A DNA stretch of 64,000 nt from Achromobacter sp. RTa (GTDB lineage: Bacteria; Pseudomonadota; Gammaproteobacteria; Burkholderiales; Burkholderiaceae_B): positions 258,121 to 322,120 of the forward strand of contig NZ_JPYO01000045.1 of assembly GCF_000757485.1 (NCBI RefSeq), written 5' to 3'. The translations under genes and the position numbers were made by a program. How positions within the stretch are numbered: the first letter of the stretch is position 1; each line of letters starts with the position of its first letter. Shown one piece after another: positions 34,483 to 43,333 of the stretch. Below the pieces are notes generated by a model. That model was not told the origin of the DNA, made no database searches, and saw nothing but the letters and a program-made list of their open reading frames with translations.

Positions 34483-34501
34483 AGTGCGAATCATTCGCAT
34501 T
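34483..34501. promoter_or_regulatory. Fur box
   Basis: AGTGCGAATCATTCGCATT contains the 7-1-7 palindrome TGCGAAT-C-ATTCGCA (34485-34499), the usual form of Fur sites before TonB receptors. It is 18 bases before the receptor start codon, so iron-loaded Fur would block its expression. Confidence 0.75.
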
Positions 34502-34517
34502 TAATTGGAGCCCCCCG

Positions 34518-36719
34518 ATGGCGTGCAAGCCTCTCCTTTCCAACACCCTCGCTCCCAGCGCAACCTTCTTCTCCGCCATGGCGGCGGCCACGCTGGCCGC
34601 TCCGGCCCATGCCGGCAACGGCGCATCCTCCGTGCATCACGTCCTGGATCCCGTCACCGTCTCGGCCTCGCCGGTGGACGGGTACAAGGCCAACCAGTCC
34701 AGTTCGGCAAAGTATCCCGTGCCCCTGCTCGACGTGCCCCAGACCATCACCGTCGTGCCGCGCGAGATCATCCAGGAACAGAACGCGCAAAGCCTGCGGC
34801 AGGTGCTGTCCAATGTGTCGGGCATTACCTTCAATGCCGGCGAGGGCGGCGGCGGCTCCGGCGACATGTTCAACATCCGCGGCTTTGCCGCCACTACCAA
34901 TATGCAGGTCGACGGCCTGCGCGACAGCGCCCAGACCAGCCGCACCGACATGTTCAACCTGGAATCGGTCGAGGTCATCAAGGGCCCCAACTCCGTGTAC
35001 GGCGGCGCCGGCACCACCGGCGGCTCGGTCAACATGGTCAGCAAGGAAGCCCGCGAGGGCAGCTTCACCGAAATGTCCGCCGGCCTGGGAACGGACCGCT
35101 ACCGCCGCGCCACGCTGGACGCCAACCATGAACTTCCCGGCTCCGGCGGTTTCGCGGCCTTCCGTTTCAACCTGATGGGCCACCGCAGCGACGTGGCCGG
35201 CCGCGACGAAATCTACCGGCATCGCTGGGGCGTGGCGCCGTCGCTTGCGCTGGGCCTGACCGGGCCCACCCGCCTTACCCTCAGCTACATCCATCAGCGC
35301 GACCACAACCTGCCCGACTACGGCCTGCCGGCCTTGCAGGGCGCCAGGCTGGACGGCGTGTCCCAGCATGCCTACTTCGGCTGGCGCAACCTCGACCGCG
35401 AGAAAATCGACTCCGACGCGGTCACGGCCAAGGTGGTGCACACATTCAACGACAAGGCCAAGCTGCAGAACCTGAGCCGCTATTCCCGCGTCAGCCGCGA
35501 CACGGTCATTTCCGCCTCGCACGCCAGTACGCTGGGCCTGGCGCCAGGCCGTTACCGGCCCGCAGGGCCACAGGCCTATGGCCGCGATTCGCTCACGGAC
35601 ATGTGGGCCAACCAGACCACGCTCAGTACCGCGTTCGACACCTTCGGCCTGGGCCACACCATGGTCAGCGGTTTCGAGTTCTCGCGCGAAACCTACGAAC
35701 GCGACACCTATTCGTACAACATCGGGCGCCATTTCCCCGCCGAGGGCTATCGGCTTTCCAATCCCCCGGGATACTGGTCAGGACCCACCGCCAAAGCATA
35801 TTCGGGCCGCAACAAGACCAGCCTGGAGGTCAAGGCGCTGTACCTCATGGACACCATCGCGCTGGCCCGCCAGTGGGATCTCAGCCTGGGCCTGCGCTAC
35901 GACTGGATCGACGCCGCGCTGCGCAGCACCACGCCCACGGGCCAGGTCACCAGCGTCTCGGGCACCGACCGCAAGCTCAGCAGCCGCGCCGGCATTGTTT
36001 TCAAGCCCGCCGACAACGGCCGCCTTTATGTGTCCTACGGCACCTCGTTCAACCCGTCGGCCGAAAGCCTCGTCACCACGGGCTCGGGCTTCACCGCCGC
36101 CACGAGCGACCTCGACCCCGAAAAGAACCGCGCGATCGAACTCGGCACCAAGTGGGACGTGCTGGGCGGCAAGCTGGGGCTGACGGCGGCCCTGTTCCAG
36201 ATCGAAAAAACCAACGTGCGCGAACGCATGGCCGACGGCACCCAGGCCCTGGTCGGACGGCAGCGCTCGCGGGGGCTGGAGCTGGGCGCGGCGGGCTCCA
36301 TCACCTCGCAATGGAACGTCTTCGCCAACTACACCTACACCCAGGCCAAGACACTCAGTTCTTCGGCGTATCCCGAACGCGAAGGGCAACGGCTGGGCAA
36401 CACGCCCCGTTCTTCCTTCAACTTGTGGACCACCTACAAGCCCGACGATTCATGGACGCTGGGCTATGGCGCGCGCTTCATGGGCACCCGCAACGTCACG
36501 GGGCAGGGGGACGGGGAACTGGCCAGCTACCTGGTGCACAGCGCCATGGTGTCCTACGACCTGGACAAGCATTTCAGGCTGCAGCTCAACGTGGACAACC
36601 TGGGCGACAAGGCCTACGTCGAGCGCGTGCGCCAGGTGCTGGGCAGCGAATCGCGTTCGTCCGCCATCGAGTACGGCGACGGCCGGGTGGCCATGCTGAC
36701 GGCGACCTATAAGTTCTGA
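34518..36719 (+). CDS. TonB-dependent siderophore receptor
   Basis: 733 residues from ATG 34518 (GGAG seven bases before). A signal peptide ends at APAHA. The plug domain begins DVPQTITVVPREIIQEQNA with SGDMFNIRGFA and SVEVIKGPNSVYGGAGTTGG, the hallmarks of ferric-siderophore receptors. The barrel ends in Phe (MLTATYKF), as outer-membrane proteins do. Length and plug resemble catecholate receptors of the Fiu/PiuA group. Fur box upstream predicts iron-starvation expression. No N-terminal signalling extension, so no sigma-factor coupling. Confidence 0.92.
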   Translation: MACKPLLSNTLAPSATFFSAMAAATLAAPAHAGNGASSVHHVLDPVTVSASPVDGYKANQSSSAKYPVPLLDVPQTITVVPREIIQEQNAQSLRQVLSNVSGITFNAGEGGGGSGDMFNIRGFAATTNMQVDGLRDSAQTSRTDMFNLESVEVIKGPNSVYGGAGTTGGSVNMVSKEAREGSFTEMSAGLGTDRYRRATLDANHELPGSGGFAAFRFNLMGHRSDVAGRDEIYRHRWGVAPSLALGLTGPTRLTLSYIHQRDHNLPDYGLPALQGARLDGVSQHAYFGWRNLDREKIDSDAVTAKVVHTFNDKAKLQNLSRYSRVSRDTVISASHASTLGLAPGRYRPAGPQAYGRDSLTDMWANQTTLSTAFDTFGLGHTMVSGFEFSRETYERDTYSYNIGRHFPAEGYRLSNPPGYWSGPTAKAYSGRNKTSLEVKALYLMDTIALARQWDLSLGLRYDWIDAALRSTTPTGQVTSVSGTDRKLSSRAGIVFKPADNGRLYVSYGTSFNPSAESLVTTGSGFTAATSDLDPEKNRAIELGTKWDVLGGKLGLTAALFQIEKTNVRERMADGTQALVGRQRSRGLELGAAGSITSQWNVFANYTYTQAKTLSSSAYPEREGQRLGNTPRSSFNLWTTYKPDDSWTLGYGARFMGTRNVTGQGDGELASYLVHSAMVSYDLDKHFRLQLNVDNLGDKAYVERVRQVLGSESRSSAIEYGDGRVAMLTATYKF

Positions 36720-36747
36720 TCGCGGCCGGCTATCGGCGGGCCGCGGC

Positions 36748-36981
36748 TCAGGAATGGCCGCGGCTGCCTTCCCGGCGGTAATACAGATAGCGCTCGATCT
36801 CCGCCTGCTCCACGGCCGGCTCCAGCGGGCGCCATCTGACGACGTATCCCCGATGCGCCGGCGGCATCCAGCCCAGTACGGAGTACATCGTGACTTCGGT
36901 TTCCCCCGTGTTGAATTCGGTTTCGAAGAAGCCCTGACGATGCGGTGGCTTGGTGCCACATATCCAGTTGGAACCTGGCAT
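36748..36981 (-). CDS. Hypothetical protein, 77 residues
   Basis: GGGGAGA lies five bases before ATG 36981. The protein is rich in aromatic residues (MYSVLGWMPPAHRGYVVRWR, EIERYLYYRREG) with no signal peptide or membrane segment. Convergent with the TonB receptor. Family not recognised. Confidence 0.5.
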   Translation of the reverse strand: MPGSNWICGTKPPHRQGFFETEFNTGETEVTMYSVLGWMPPAHRGYVVRWRPLEPAVEQAEIERYLYYRREGSRGHS

Positions 36982-37193
36982 GACGTTCTCCCCTCATGCA
37001 GCGCCCGGTTCCCATCCTACTGGGCCACATCGTGAAATCGCATGCGTTCTAGCCCCGATGCGGAGCGGGGCTTGCTTGTGTTAGAAACATGGATGGAGCT
37101 GCTTTGGGATGGCGGTCGCAAACTTTGCGAACCTTTGCAGTTCGATTCCGGGGATGGCTGTAGCATTCGGTCATCGATATCCAGGAGACCGCC

Positions 37194-37265
37194 ATGCACA
37201 GCAAGACACCCGCGCCCGAGCCGAACAAGCGCCGCTGGCCTTTCGGCTACGGCGAGGAAGAATAG
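37194..37265 (+). CDS. Candidate 23-residue small protein
   Basis: AGGAGA lies five bases before ATG 37194 and the frame ends TAG at 37263. The peptide (HSKTPAPEPNKRRWPFGYGE core) is Pro-rich, basic in the middle and acidic at the end. Very short, but the strong ribosome site and position just after a possible promoter region make translation plausible. Confidence 0.3.
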   Translation: MHSKTPAPEPNKRRWPFGYGEEE

Positions 37266-37278
37266 GCCCGCGCGGGCC

Positions 37279-37638
37279 TCAGGCGGGTTGGAAGGCGCCG
37301 ACCACGATCCAGGCGGCCACCGCGCCTATCCATAGTGTGGCTGCGTAGACGGCACGACGCGCCGCGGAACTGAGCTGGGAACGTTCCAGCCGCAGATTCA
37401 GCGCGCCGGCAGCCAGGAAACTCAGTGACCACGCCGAACCCGCCGCCATGGTGGCCGGCCACACCCAGTCGCCGTGCCAGTCGTCCAGCTTGCCATACAG
37501 CGGCATCAGCAGGGGATACCCCGCATAGTAAAGGGCCGCGCCCAGCGCTCCCATGCTGAGCACGCCCAGCACCGCCACGATCCCGAAGGCGGCCAGCGAG
37601 CGCCGCATACCCTTGAAGATTCCCATCGACCGTTTCAT
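37279..37638 (-). CDS. Small membrane protein, 119 residues
   Basis: Start at ATG 37638 (MKRSMGIFKGMRR) chosen because the longer frame adds a Pro/Gly-rich, non-conserved lead. Three hydrophobic segments are seen: LAAFGIVAVLGVLSMGALGA, ATMAAGSAWSLSFLAAGALN and ATLWIGAVAAWIVVGAF. No family recognised. Inner-membrane location predicted. Confidence 0.55.
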   Translation of the reverse strand: MKRSMGIFKGMRRSLAAFGIVAVLGVLSMGALGAALYYAGYPLLMPLYGKLDDWHGDWVWPATMAAGSAWSLSFLAAGALNLRLERSQLSSAARRAVYAATLWIGAVAAWIVVGAFQPA

Positions 37639-37779
37639 CCCCGATAAGCCACCGGCACGGTAGCACCGCGGCGGACCGGGTGGCAAACGTTGCGGGCAAG
37701 CGGTGCGCAGGCGGTCTAGCCGAGGCGCGAAATCCGTTCGCCCGGCCGCGAGAGTTCGTGGTAGACGTCGTCCAGGTAG

Positions 37780-38661
37780 TCAGGACCAGGCCAGCGCCAG
37801 TTCCGCGGCTGCGGTCCGGGTCAGGCCCAGCAATGCCTGCGAAGCAGGGCTGAGGGTTTCGCCCCGCCGGGTCAGCAGTTCCAGGCTGCGGGCGGCGCTC
37901 TGGTCCGCCAGGGGCAAGATGGCCAGGCCGTCGGCCGCGGGAACCGCCAGCGCGGGCAGGATGGTGACGCCAAAGCCCTGTTCGACGAAAGTGAGCAAAG
38001 AGGTGGTGTTGCGCACCGTCAGCAGCGAACCTTCGACCAGCGCGGCCACCTCCGGCACATTGAAACGCGCGCACAGGCCATTGGCGATGAACTCGGCGGC
38101 GTCGATGTCGCTCCAGCGCACGTCGCGGCCCAACATCGTCAGGCTGTGGCGGGCAGGGCACACGAGCACGAAGCGGTCCGCGAACAGCGGCTCGGCCAGA
38201 ATCCCCGGCAGGGGCTCGGGCAGGGTGGCGACGCCGAAATCCACCGCGCCGCTGGCCACCGCGCTGCCCACGGCGGCGGAATCGATATCGCGCAGATCCA
38301 CCCGCACCCGGGGATATTGCCGGCGCATCTGGCCGATGACCCGCGGCAGCAGCCGCGTGGCCGCGGACGGCACGGCTGCCACCTTGGCCGTGCCCAGGGC
38401 GCCGCTGGCGTAGCGCAGCATGTGGGCCACGGCCGAGTCGTATTCGGCGATGGCCCGTTGCGCGTGCGCGCGTACATAAATGCCCAAGGGAGACAGCCGG
38501 ATCTTGCGTTCGCCCTCGAACAGCGGCCCGCCCAGCTCGGATTCCAGCTGTTTCAAGGTCATGGAAAGCGCCGCCGGCGTGCGGCCGACGCGGTCGCCCG
38601 CCTGGGCCAGCTCGCCCGCATCGACCACGGCCAGGAACATGCGCAAGTGCTCTAGCTTCAC
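37780..38661 (-). CDS. LysR-family regulator, divergent from dipeptidase operon
   Basis: 293 residues with an N-terminal HTH (AGELAQAGDRVGRTPAALSM) and a substrate-binding-like effector half (TEQGFG-type stretch FVEQGFGVTILPALAVP). The gene is separated by 96 AT-rich bases from the M19/Bug/RidA operon it presumably controls. That gap contains AT-rich dyads such as AAAATAATTTT near 38687. Confidence 0.87.
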   Translation of the reverse strand: MKLEHLRMFLAVVDAGELAQAGDRVGRTPAALSMTLKQLESELGGPLFEGERKIRLSPLGIYVRAHAQRAIAEYDSAVAHMLRYASGALGTAKVAAVPSAATRLLPRVIGQMRRQYPRVRVDLRDIDSAAVGSAVASGAVDFGVATLPEPLPGILAEPLFADRFVLVCPARHSLTMLGRDVRWSDIDAAEFIANGLCARFNVPEVAALVEGSLLTVRNTTSLLTFVEQGFGVTILPALAVPAADGLAILPLADQSAARSLELLTRRGETLSPASQALLGLTRTAAAELALAWS

Positions 38662-38757
38662 GATTAAGAAATTATTGAATGGATGAAAATAATTTTAGTT
38701 TGACTGAAATTTGGCTGGATATCTACAGTACCGCTCATCCCATTCAAGGAAGCAGCA

Positions 38758-39762
38758 ATGAGCGCAACCGCCTTACGCGTAGATGGCCTGCAGTACAGCA
38801 ACTGGTCCGAAAAGATATTCCGGCAATTGCGCGAAGGAGGCGTGGACGCGGTCCACGTCACCATCGCCTATCACGAGAACCTGCGCGAGACCATCCTGAA
38901 TATTGAGCGCTGGAACACCTGGTTCGAGCGCTATCCGGAATTGATCGTGCAGGCTCGCAGCGGCGACGACGTCAGGCGCGCGCAAGAAACGGGGCGCACG
39001 GCCATCATCTTCGGCCTGCAGAATCCTTCGCCCATCGAGGACGACATCGGCCTGGTAGAAGTGGTTCACACCCTGGGCGTGCGCTTCATGCAGCTGAGCT
39101 ACAACAACCAGTCCCTGCTGGCTTCGGGCTGCTACGAATCCGTGGACAGCGGCATCACCCGCATGGGGCGGGAAGTGATCAAGGAGATGAACCGGGTCGG
39201 GCTGGTGATCGACATGAGCCATTCAGGCGAACGCTCCACGCTCGAAGCCATCGATCTGTCCGAGCGGCCCATCACCATCAGCCACGCCAATCCGCATTCG
39301 TGGGCCGCGGCGCTGCGCAATAAATCGGACACGGTGATGAAGGCGCTGGCGTCCGCGGGCGGCATGTTCGGTTTTTCGCTCTATCCCCACCATCTGAAGG
39401 GCAAGTCGGCCTGCACCCTGGACGACTTCTGCGCCATGGTGGCCCGCACGGCCGATCTGATCGGAGTCGAGCACCTGGGCCTGGGGTCGGACCTGTGCCA
39501 GGATCAGCCGGATTCCGTCGTCCAGTGGATGCGCACGGGCCGCTACACCAAGGGCGTCGATTACGGCGAGGGATCCGCGGCGCAGCCGGGGTTTCCGCCC
39601 CAGCCCGGCTGGTTCCAGGACAGCCGCGACTTCGCCAACATCGAGGAAGGGCTGCGCGCCACGGGGTTCTCGCCGCGCGAGGTGGCGTTGCTAATGGGCG
39701 AGAACTGGATGCGCTTTTTCGACCAGAGTTTCGGCCCGGCCGCCGCGCCGAGCGAATCGTAA
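38758..39762 (+). CDS. M19 dipeptidase-like amidohydrolase with altered metal site
   Basis: 334 residues; AAGGAAG lies seven bases before the ATG. The fold of renal-type membrane dipeptidases is clear from MSHSGERS, ITISHANPHSW, LGLGSDLCQD and the ending LMGENWMRFF. The N-terminal HxD metal pair is replaced (DGLQYSNW), and the bridging Glu of GxEG is Gln-like (FGLQNPSP). A subgroup near pyrroloquinoline-quinone and TTT loci shares the DGLQY start, so this is likely a distinct subfamily rather than damage. Probably hydrolyses an amide or dipeptide bound by the neighbouring Bug protein. Confidence 0.82.
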   Translation: MSATALRVDGLQYSNWSEKIFRQLREGGVDAVHVTIAYHENLRETILNIERWNTWFERYPELIVQARSGDDVRRAQETGRTAIIFGLQNPSPIEDDIGLVEVVHTLGVRFMQLSYNNQSLLASGCYESVDSGITRMGREVIKEMNRVGLVIDMSHSGERSTLEAIDLSERPITISHANPHSWAAALRNKSDTVMKALASAGGMFGFSLYPHHLKGKSACTLDDFCAMVARTADLIGVEHLGLGSDLCQDQPDSVVQWMRTGRYTKGVDYGEGSAAQPGFPPQPGWFQDSRDFANIEEGLRATGFSPREVALLMGENWMRFFDQSFGPAAAPSES

Positions 39763-39794
39763 TTTCCCTTGGGCCGCAACCCCGGAGCATGAAC

Positions 39795-40772
39795 ATGAAG
39801 AAAGCCGTCCGCCTTTTCGCATCCGCCGCCCTGGCCTTGGGCGCCCTGTGGAATGGGCAAGCCTGTGCGCAGGAATTCCCGAACAAGAACATCCAGATCG
39901 TCGTGCCGTTCCCGCCGGGAGGCGTGGCGGACCTGGTCGTGCGCACGGTGGCGCAAAAGCTCGGCCAGGACATCAAGCAGCCCGTATTGGTGGTCAACAA
40001 GCCCGGCGCCAGCGGCATTATCGGCGCCGAATACGTGGCCCGGGCGCCCGCGGACGGCTATACCCTGCTGCTGGCGAACCTGCCGATCATGTCGATCAAT
40101 GAACTGCAGTACGCCAGCCTGCCATATTCCGCCGCGCGTGATTTCGCGCCCGTGATCCTGCTGGCCGACCAGCCCTACATCATCGCGACCAGCCACTCCG
40201 TGCCGGCCAAGACGATGAAGGAGTTCATCGCCTATGCCCATGAAAAACCCGACGCGCTGACCTTCGGCTCGGCCTCCAGCTCCACCTTCCTGGCGGGCGA
40301 GCTCTTCAAGCAGCGGGCCGGCATCCGTATGGCGCACATCCCGTACAAGGGCAGCGCGCCCGCCATCAATGACCTGCTGGGCGGCCACATCAGCCTGATC
40401 CTGGACCCCGTGATCACGCTGCTGCCGCACGTGCAGGCAGGAAAGCTGCGCGCCCTGGCGGTGACTTCTCCCACCCGCATCGACTCCGCGCCCGACATCC
40501 CGAGCTACAAGGAGGTGGGCCTGGCCGATCTGGACATCACTTCCTGGCAGGGCATCGTGGCGCCTGCCGGCACGCCCGCGCCCATCATCAGGAAGTTGAA
40601 CGAGGAATTCAACAAGGCGCTGCAATCGCCCGAAGTCGCCACGCGGCTGAAAGAGCAGGGGGTAAGCACCAAAGGCGGTTCGGCGGAAGCCTTCGCCAGC
40701 TTCGTCGCGGGCGAGAGCAAGCGCTGGGCCACGCTGGCCAAGCAAGTCAATTTCCTGCCCGGCAAGCTCTAG
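39795..40772 (+). CDS. Bug-family (TctC-like) substrate-binding protein
   Basis: 325 residues from ATG 39795, with GGAG seven bases before; an ATG six bases earlier is too close to the site. Signal peptide to AQA, then FPNKNIQIVVPFPPGGVADL, the Bug signature, and the PYKGSAPAINDLLGGHISLI segment. Periplasmic receptor of the tripartite tricarboxylate class; no TctAB membrane genes are nearby, as is common in this order. Middle gene of the dipeptidase operon. Confidence 0.9.
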   Translation: MKKAVRLFASAALALGALWNGQACAQEFPNKNIQIVVPFPPGGVADLVVRTVAQKLGQDIKQPVLVVNKPGASGIIGAEYVARAPADGYTLLLANLPIMSINELQYASLPYSAARDFAPVILLADQPYIIATSHSVPAKTMKEFIAYAHEKPDALTFGSASSSTFLAGELFKQRAGIRMAHIPYKGSAPAINDLLGGHISLILDPVITLLPHVQAGKLRALAVTSPTRIDSAPDIPSYKEVGLADLDITSWQGIVAPAGTPAPIIRKLNEEFNKALQSPEVATRLKEQGVSTKGGSAEAFASFVAGESKRWATLAKQVNFLPGKL

Positions 40773-40785
40773 AAGGACGGCGGAA

Positions 40786-41283
40786 ATGGGCGAAACGGAA
40801 TCGCGATTGAAGGCGCTGGGGCTGGCGCTGCCGGCGCCCACGCCGACGCACTATGCCTACTTGCCGGCGCTGCGGCATGGCAACACGGTGCATGTGGCCG
40901 GCCAGATCCCCAAGGTGGCGCCCGACCGCCTGCTCATTCAGGGCGCGGTCGGAGAACAAGTGTCTGAGGAGCAGGCGCGCGAGGCCGTGCGCCTGTGCGT
41001 GCTGCACGCCTTGTCGTGGGTGGCGCACAGCGCGCAGGGCGGCCTGGACGCCGTGGCCCAGATACTGCGGGTCAATTATTACTTCCAGGTGGGCGAGCGC
41101 AAGAGCGCCCGGCTTTCCGCCATTGCGGACACCGGATCGGAACTGCTGTCCGAGCTGTTCGGCGCAAAGGGGCGGCATCCGCGCTCGGTCATCGGCGTGC
41201 GGGAACTGCCGCGCGACGCGCCGGTGCTGATCGATATGGACGTCGCCCTGCATGCTGCGGACGAGCCGGCGGCGGCCCGCTGA
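40786..41283 (+). CDS. RidA/YjgF-family protein
   Basis: 165 residues, 13 bases after the Bug gene with AAGGACGG before the ATG. YLPALRHGNTVHVAGQIPKV and HPRSVIGVRELPRDAPVLID are the RidA-like strands; Arg in SVIGVREL region stands where RidA binds the carboxylate. Longer than E. coli RidA (128), matching the YjgF_like subgroup found in catabolic operons. May hydrolyse reactive imines made during substrate breakdown, or act as an endoribonuclease-like relative. Confidence 0.85.
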   Translation: MGETESRLKALGLALPAPTPTHYAYLPALRHGNTVHVAGQIPKVAPDRLLIQGAVGEQVSEEQAREAVRLCVLHALSWVAHSAQGGLDAVAQILRVNYYFQVGERKSARLSAIADTGSELLSELFGAKGRHPRSVIGVRELPRDAPVLIDMDVALHAADEPAAAR

Positions 41284-41290
41284 CGCCTCG

Positions 41291-41893
41291 CTACTGCTTC
41301 TTGGGCAGCACGAATTCCACGCGCCGGTTCTGGGCTCGGCCCTCCGGATTGTCCGCGCCGTTGGCAAGCTTATTGGGCTGGACCGGCTGGGTATCGCCCA
41401 GTCCCTTGGTGCTCAGCCGCGACGGGTCCACGCCATGGCTTGCCAGCCACTGCGCCACCGCCTTGGCGCGACGCAGCGACAGATCCTTGTTGTAGGACGC
41501 CGATCCCTTGGAATCGGTGTGCCCTTCGATGACGACCTTGCCGCCGGAGCCCGACTTGATCAGGCTGGCGATGTCCTGCAGCGTGGGCTCGGCGGCGGGC
41601 CGGATTGCGGCCTTGTCGAAGTCGAACAGCACGTCGCCCAGCATCGATACCGTCACGGCATTCTTGTCCTGCCGCACCGACAGCCCTTCGTGCCGGGCCG
41701 CCAGCCCGTCCACCCGAGCAGTCAGGTCGGACACGCCTGCGCCGGTGTCGGAAGGAAAGCCCTTCAGGTCCAGGATCGTGGCCTTCAGATCGAGGATCTC
41801 GGCCTTATAGGGAGGCTCTTGCGCAAAAGAGCCGCCGGCGGCGGCCAGCAGCGCCGCGGCCAGCAGAGTCGACGCGCCCGGATGGCCGGCCAT
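41291..41893 (-). CDS. OmpA-family peptidoglycan-binding outer-membrane protein
   Basis: 200 residues with a signal peptide (ending GGSFAQ). A short coiled region follows (KAEILDLKATILDLKG). The OmpA C-terminal domain then reads VLFDFDKAAIRPAAEPTL, VVIEGHTDSKGSASYNKDLS, LRRAKAVAQWL and GRAQNRRVEF. This domain binds diaminopimelate in peptidoglycan. Two bases separate it from the following gene on the same strand, so the pair is an operon. Confidence 0.88.
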   Translation of the reverse strand: MAGHPGASTLLAAALLAAAGGSFAQEPPYKAEILDLKATILDLKGFPSDTGAGVSDLTARVDGLAARHEGLSVRQDKNAVTVSMLGDVLFDFDKAAIRPAAEPTLQDIASLIKSGSGGKVVIEGHTDSKGSASYNKDLSLRRAKAVAQWLASHGVDPSRLSTKGLGDTQPVQPNKLANGADNPEGRAQNRRVEFVLPKKQ

Positions 41894-41895
41894 GG

Positions 41896-42390
41896 CTAGC
41901 GGTCGGTGATCTTGATGGCGTCCAGGGTCTCGACTCCCGGGATCGTTAGCGAGACTTCGGTGATCTCTTTGGGCGGCGCCGGGAACTTCCCGTGCCAGGT
42001 TCCGGCGATGGGGGAGTCTTTCGAGGTCCGGATCAGCAGCTTGGGATTGGTCAGCGGCTTGTCGTTGCTGTCTTTCAGCAGCAGGTACTTCTTATTGCCC
42101 GCGACGACGTAGAAGCTGTTCTCGTAGTCGTTCTGCGTGACCGCCGAATAGACCATCTCGCTCTTGCCGGAAACGATGGGCTTGAACCGCATCTTGATGG
42201 AAAGGATGTCGCCATTGCGCACCGCTTCGATCACCTGGCCCTCGGCCGTGCCGGAGTCGACCATGCCGGTCGCCAGGGGGGCGGGGGCGTCGGCCTGCGC
42301 AAAGGCGGCCTGCCCGATGGCGGCGAGGGTCATGCAGGCGCCAAGCGCACAGGCGGCGGCCGTCTTTCTGATCGAAATCACGATAAGCAT
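41896..42390 (-). CDS. Exported protein of unknown function, paired with OmpA-like
   Basis: About 164 residues. The ATG at 42390 directly abuts AGAGG, so the true start may be the GTG at 42381, nine bases after it. A signal peptide (AAACALGACMTLAAIGQAAF) precedes a beta-rich domain (NGDILSIKMRFKPIVSGKSE, ENSFYVVAGNKKYLLLKDSN). Likely periplasmic and cotranscribed with the OmpA-like gene downstream. No family recognised with confidence. Confidence 0.65.
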   Translation of the reverse strand: MLIVISIRKTAAACALGACMTLAAIGQAAFAQADAPAPLATGMVDSGTAEGQVIEAVRNGDILSIKMRFKPIVSGKSEMVYSAVTQNDYENSFYVVAGNKKYLLLKDSNDKPLTNPKLLIRTSKDSPIAGTWHGKFPAPPKEITEVSLTIPGVETLDAIKITDR

Positions 42391-42614
42391 CCTCTGTTGT
42401 TCAACGTTCGGGGCGATGTATCGGGGGCCAGTACTCATACTTTGGGCGTAATCCGGAGCCCAGCGCAAGATGGTCCGACTTTCGGGGACTTATTGCAGTT
42501 CGATATTTTTCCAAGACGTTACGGAATCTAGCCGCACTGCGGTGAGAATTGCTGAACTTTCGCGGGTTGCGCTTTCGTACGATCCCCTTAAAGCATAGAA
42601 AAAGGGGATGGGCC

Positions 42615-42866
42615 ATGGAGACCTGCGAAAAATGCGAAGCCATCGTTCCGAACCAGCGCGACGCGCCCGGGCATGAGCACCTGATCAGCCTGGGCGACGT
42701 GCGTTCTTTGGAGGAGGGCAGGCGCGGCGTGACGCGGGAAGCGTTCACCTGCGCGCAGTGCGGCGCGGAATGGGACTACCGGCACGACAAGCGCGATCCA
42801 TCTTCCGGCTGGAGCCGCTGCGACGCCGCTCCCCAAGCCGCGGAACGCGCCGCGAACGCCGCCTAG
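42615..42866 (+). CDS. Small zinc-ribbon protein
   Basis: 83 residues from ATG 42615, with AAAGGGG seven bases before. Two Cys pairs, CEKC at residues 4-7 and CAQC near 46, suggest one zinc-binding site. Acidic and basic clusters surround WDYRHDKRD. Possibly a cytoplasmic regulator or metal buffer; family not recognised. Confidence 0.55.
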   Translation: METCEKCEAIVPNQRDAPGHEHLISLGDVRSLEEGRRGVTREAFTCAQCGAEWDYRHDKRDPSSGWSRCDAAPQAAERAANAA

Positions 42867-42889
42867 CGGCATCCGGCGGGCCGCGCGCC

Positions 42890-43270
42890 CTATACCTGCA
42901 TCTTCTTCTTGCCCAGCAGGGTCAGCGCCAGGCTCCTGCCCGTGCGCATGAACGGGTACAGGGCGGTCGACAGGCAAGGGTTGCGGAATATGGCGGCGTT
43001 GAAGCTGTTGAACAGATCGTTGCCGGTGCTGATGAGCGCCAGCCGGTTGATGCAGTCTGCGCCGAAATAATCCTTGCCGTCCAGGTGCAGCAGCATGCCC
43101 TGGTTCAGGTCGTATCCCTGCGCCTTGTAGGCCACCGCCAGGTCGGGATGGTCGCGCATGTTCAGCAGCTCGACCGGGCCCACGGCCTTTTGCAGTTGCA
43201 GCATCCGCACATAGTTAGCGCAGAAGGGGCAGTCTCCGTCGTAGAGCAGGAAGTTCTTCGCAATGGCCAT
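42890..43270 (-). CDS. DCC-family thiol-disulfide oxidoreductase-like protein (DUF393)
   Basis: 126 residues. The DCC motif is at the start (LLYDGDCPFCANYVRML), followed by a thioredoxin-like fold with ADCINRLALIS and a C-terminal basic helix (LTLLGKKKMQ). DUF393 proteins are thought to carry out thiol redox chemistry; substrates are unknown. Convergent with the zinc-ribbon gene. Confidence 0.85.
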   Translation of the reverse strand: MAIAKNFLLYDGDCPFCANYVRMLQLQKAVGPVELLNMRDHPDLAVAYKAQGYDLNQGMLLHLDGKDYFGADCINRLALISTGNDLFNSFNAAIFRNPCLSTALYPFMRTGRSLALTLLGKKKMQV

Positions 43271-43333
43271 GATGCACCGTATGGAATGCGCGGCCGCGAA
43301 AAGCGCGCCCGCCAGCCCTGATTAAAGCGCATA

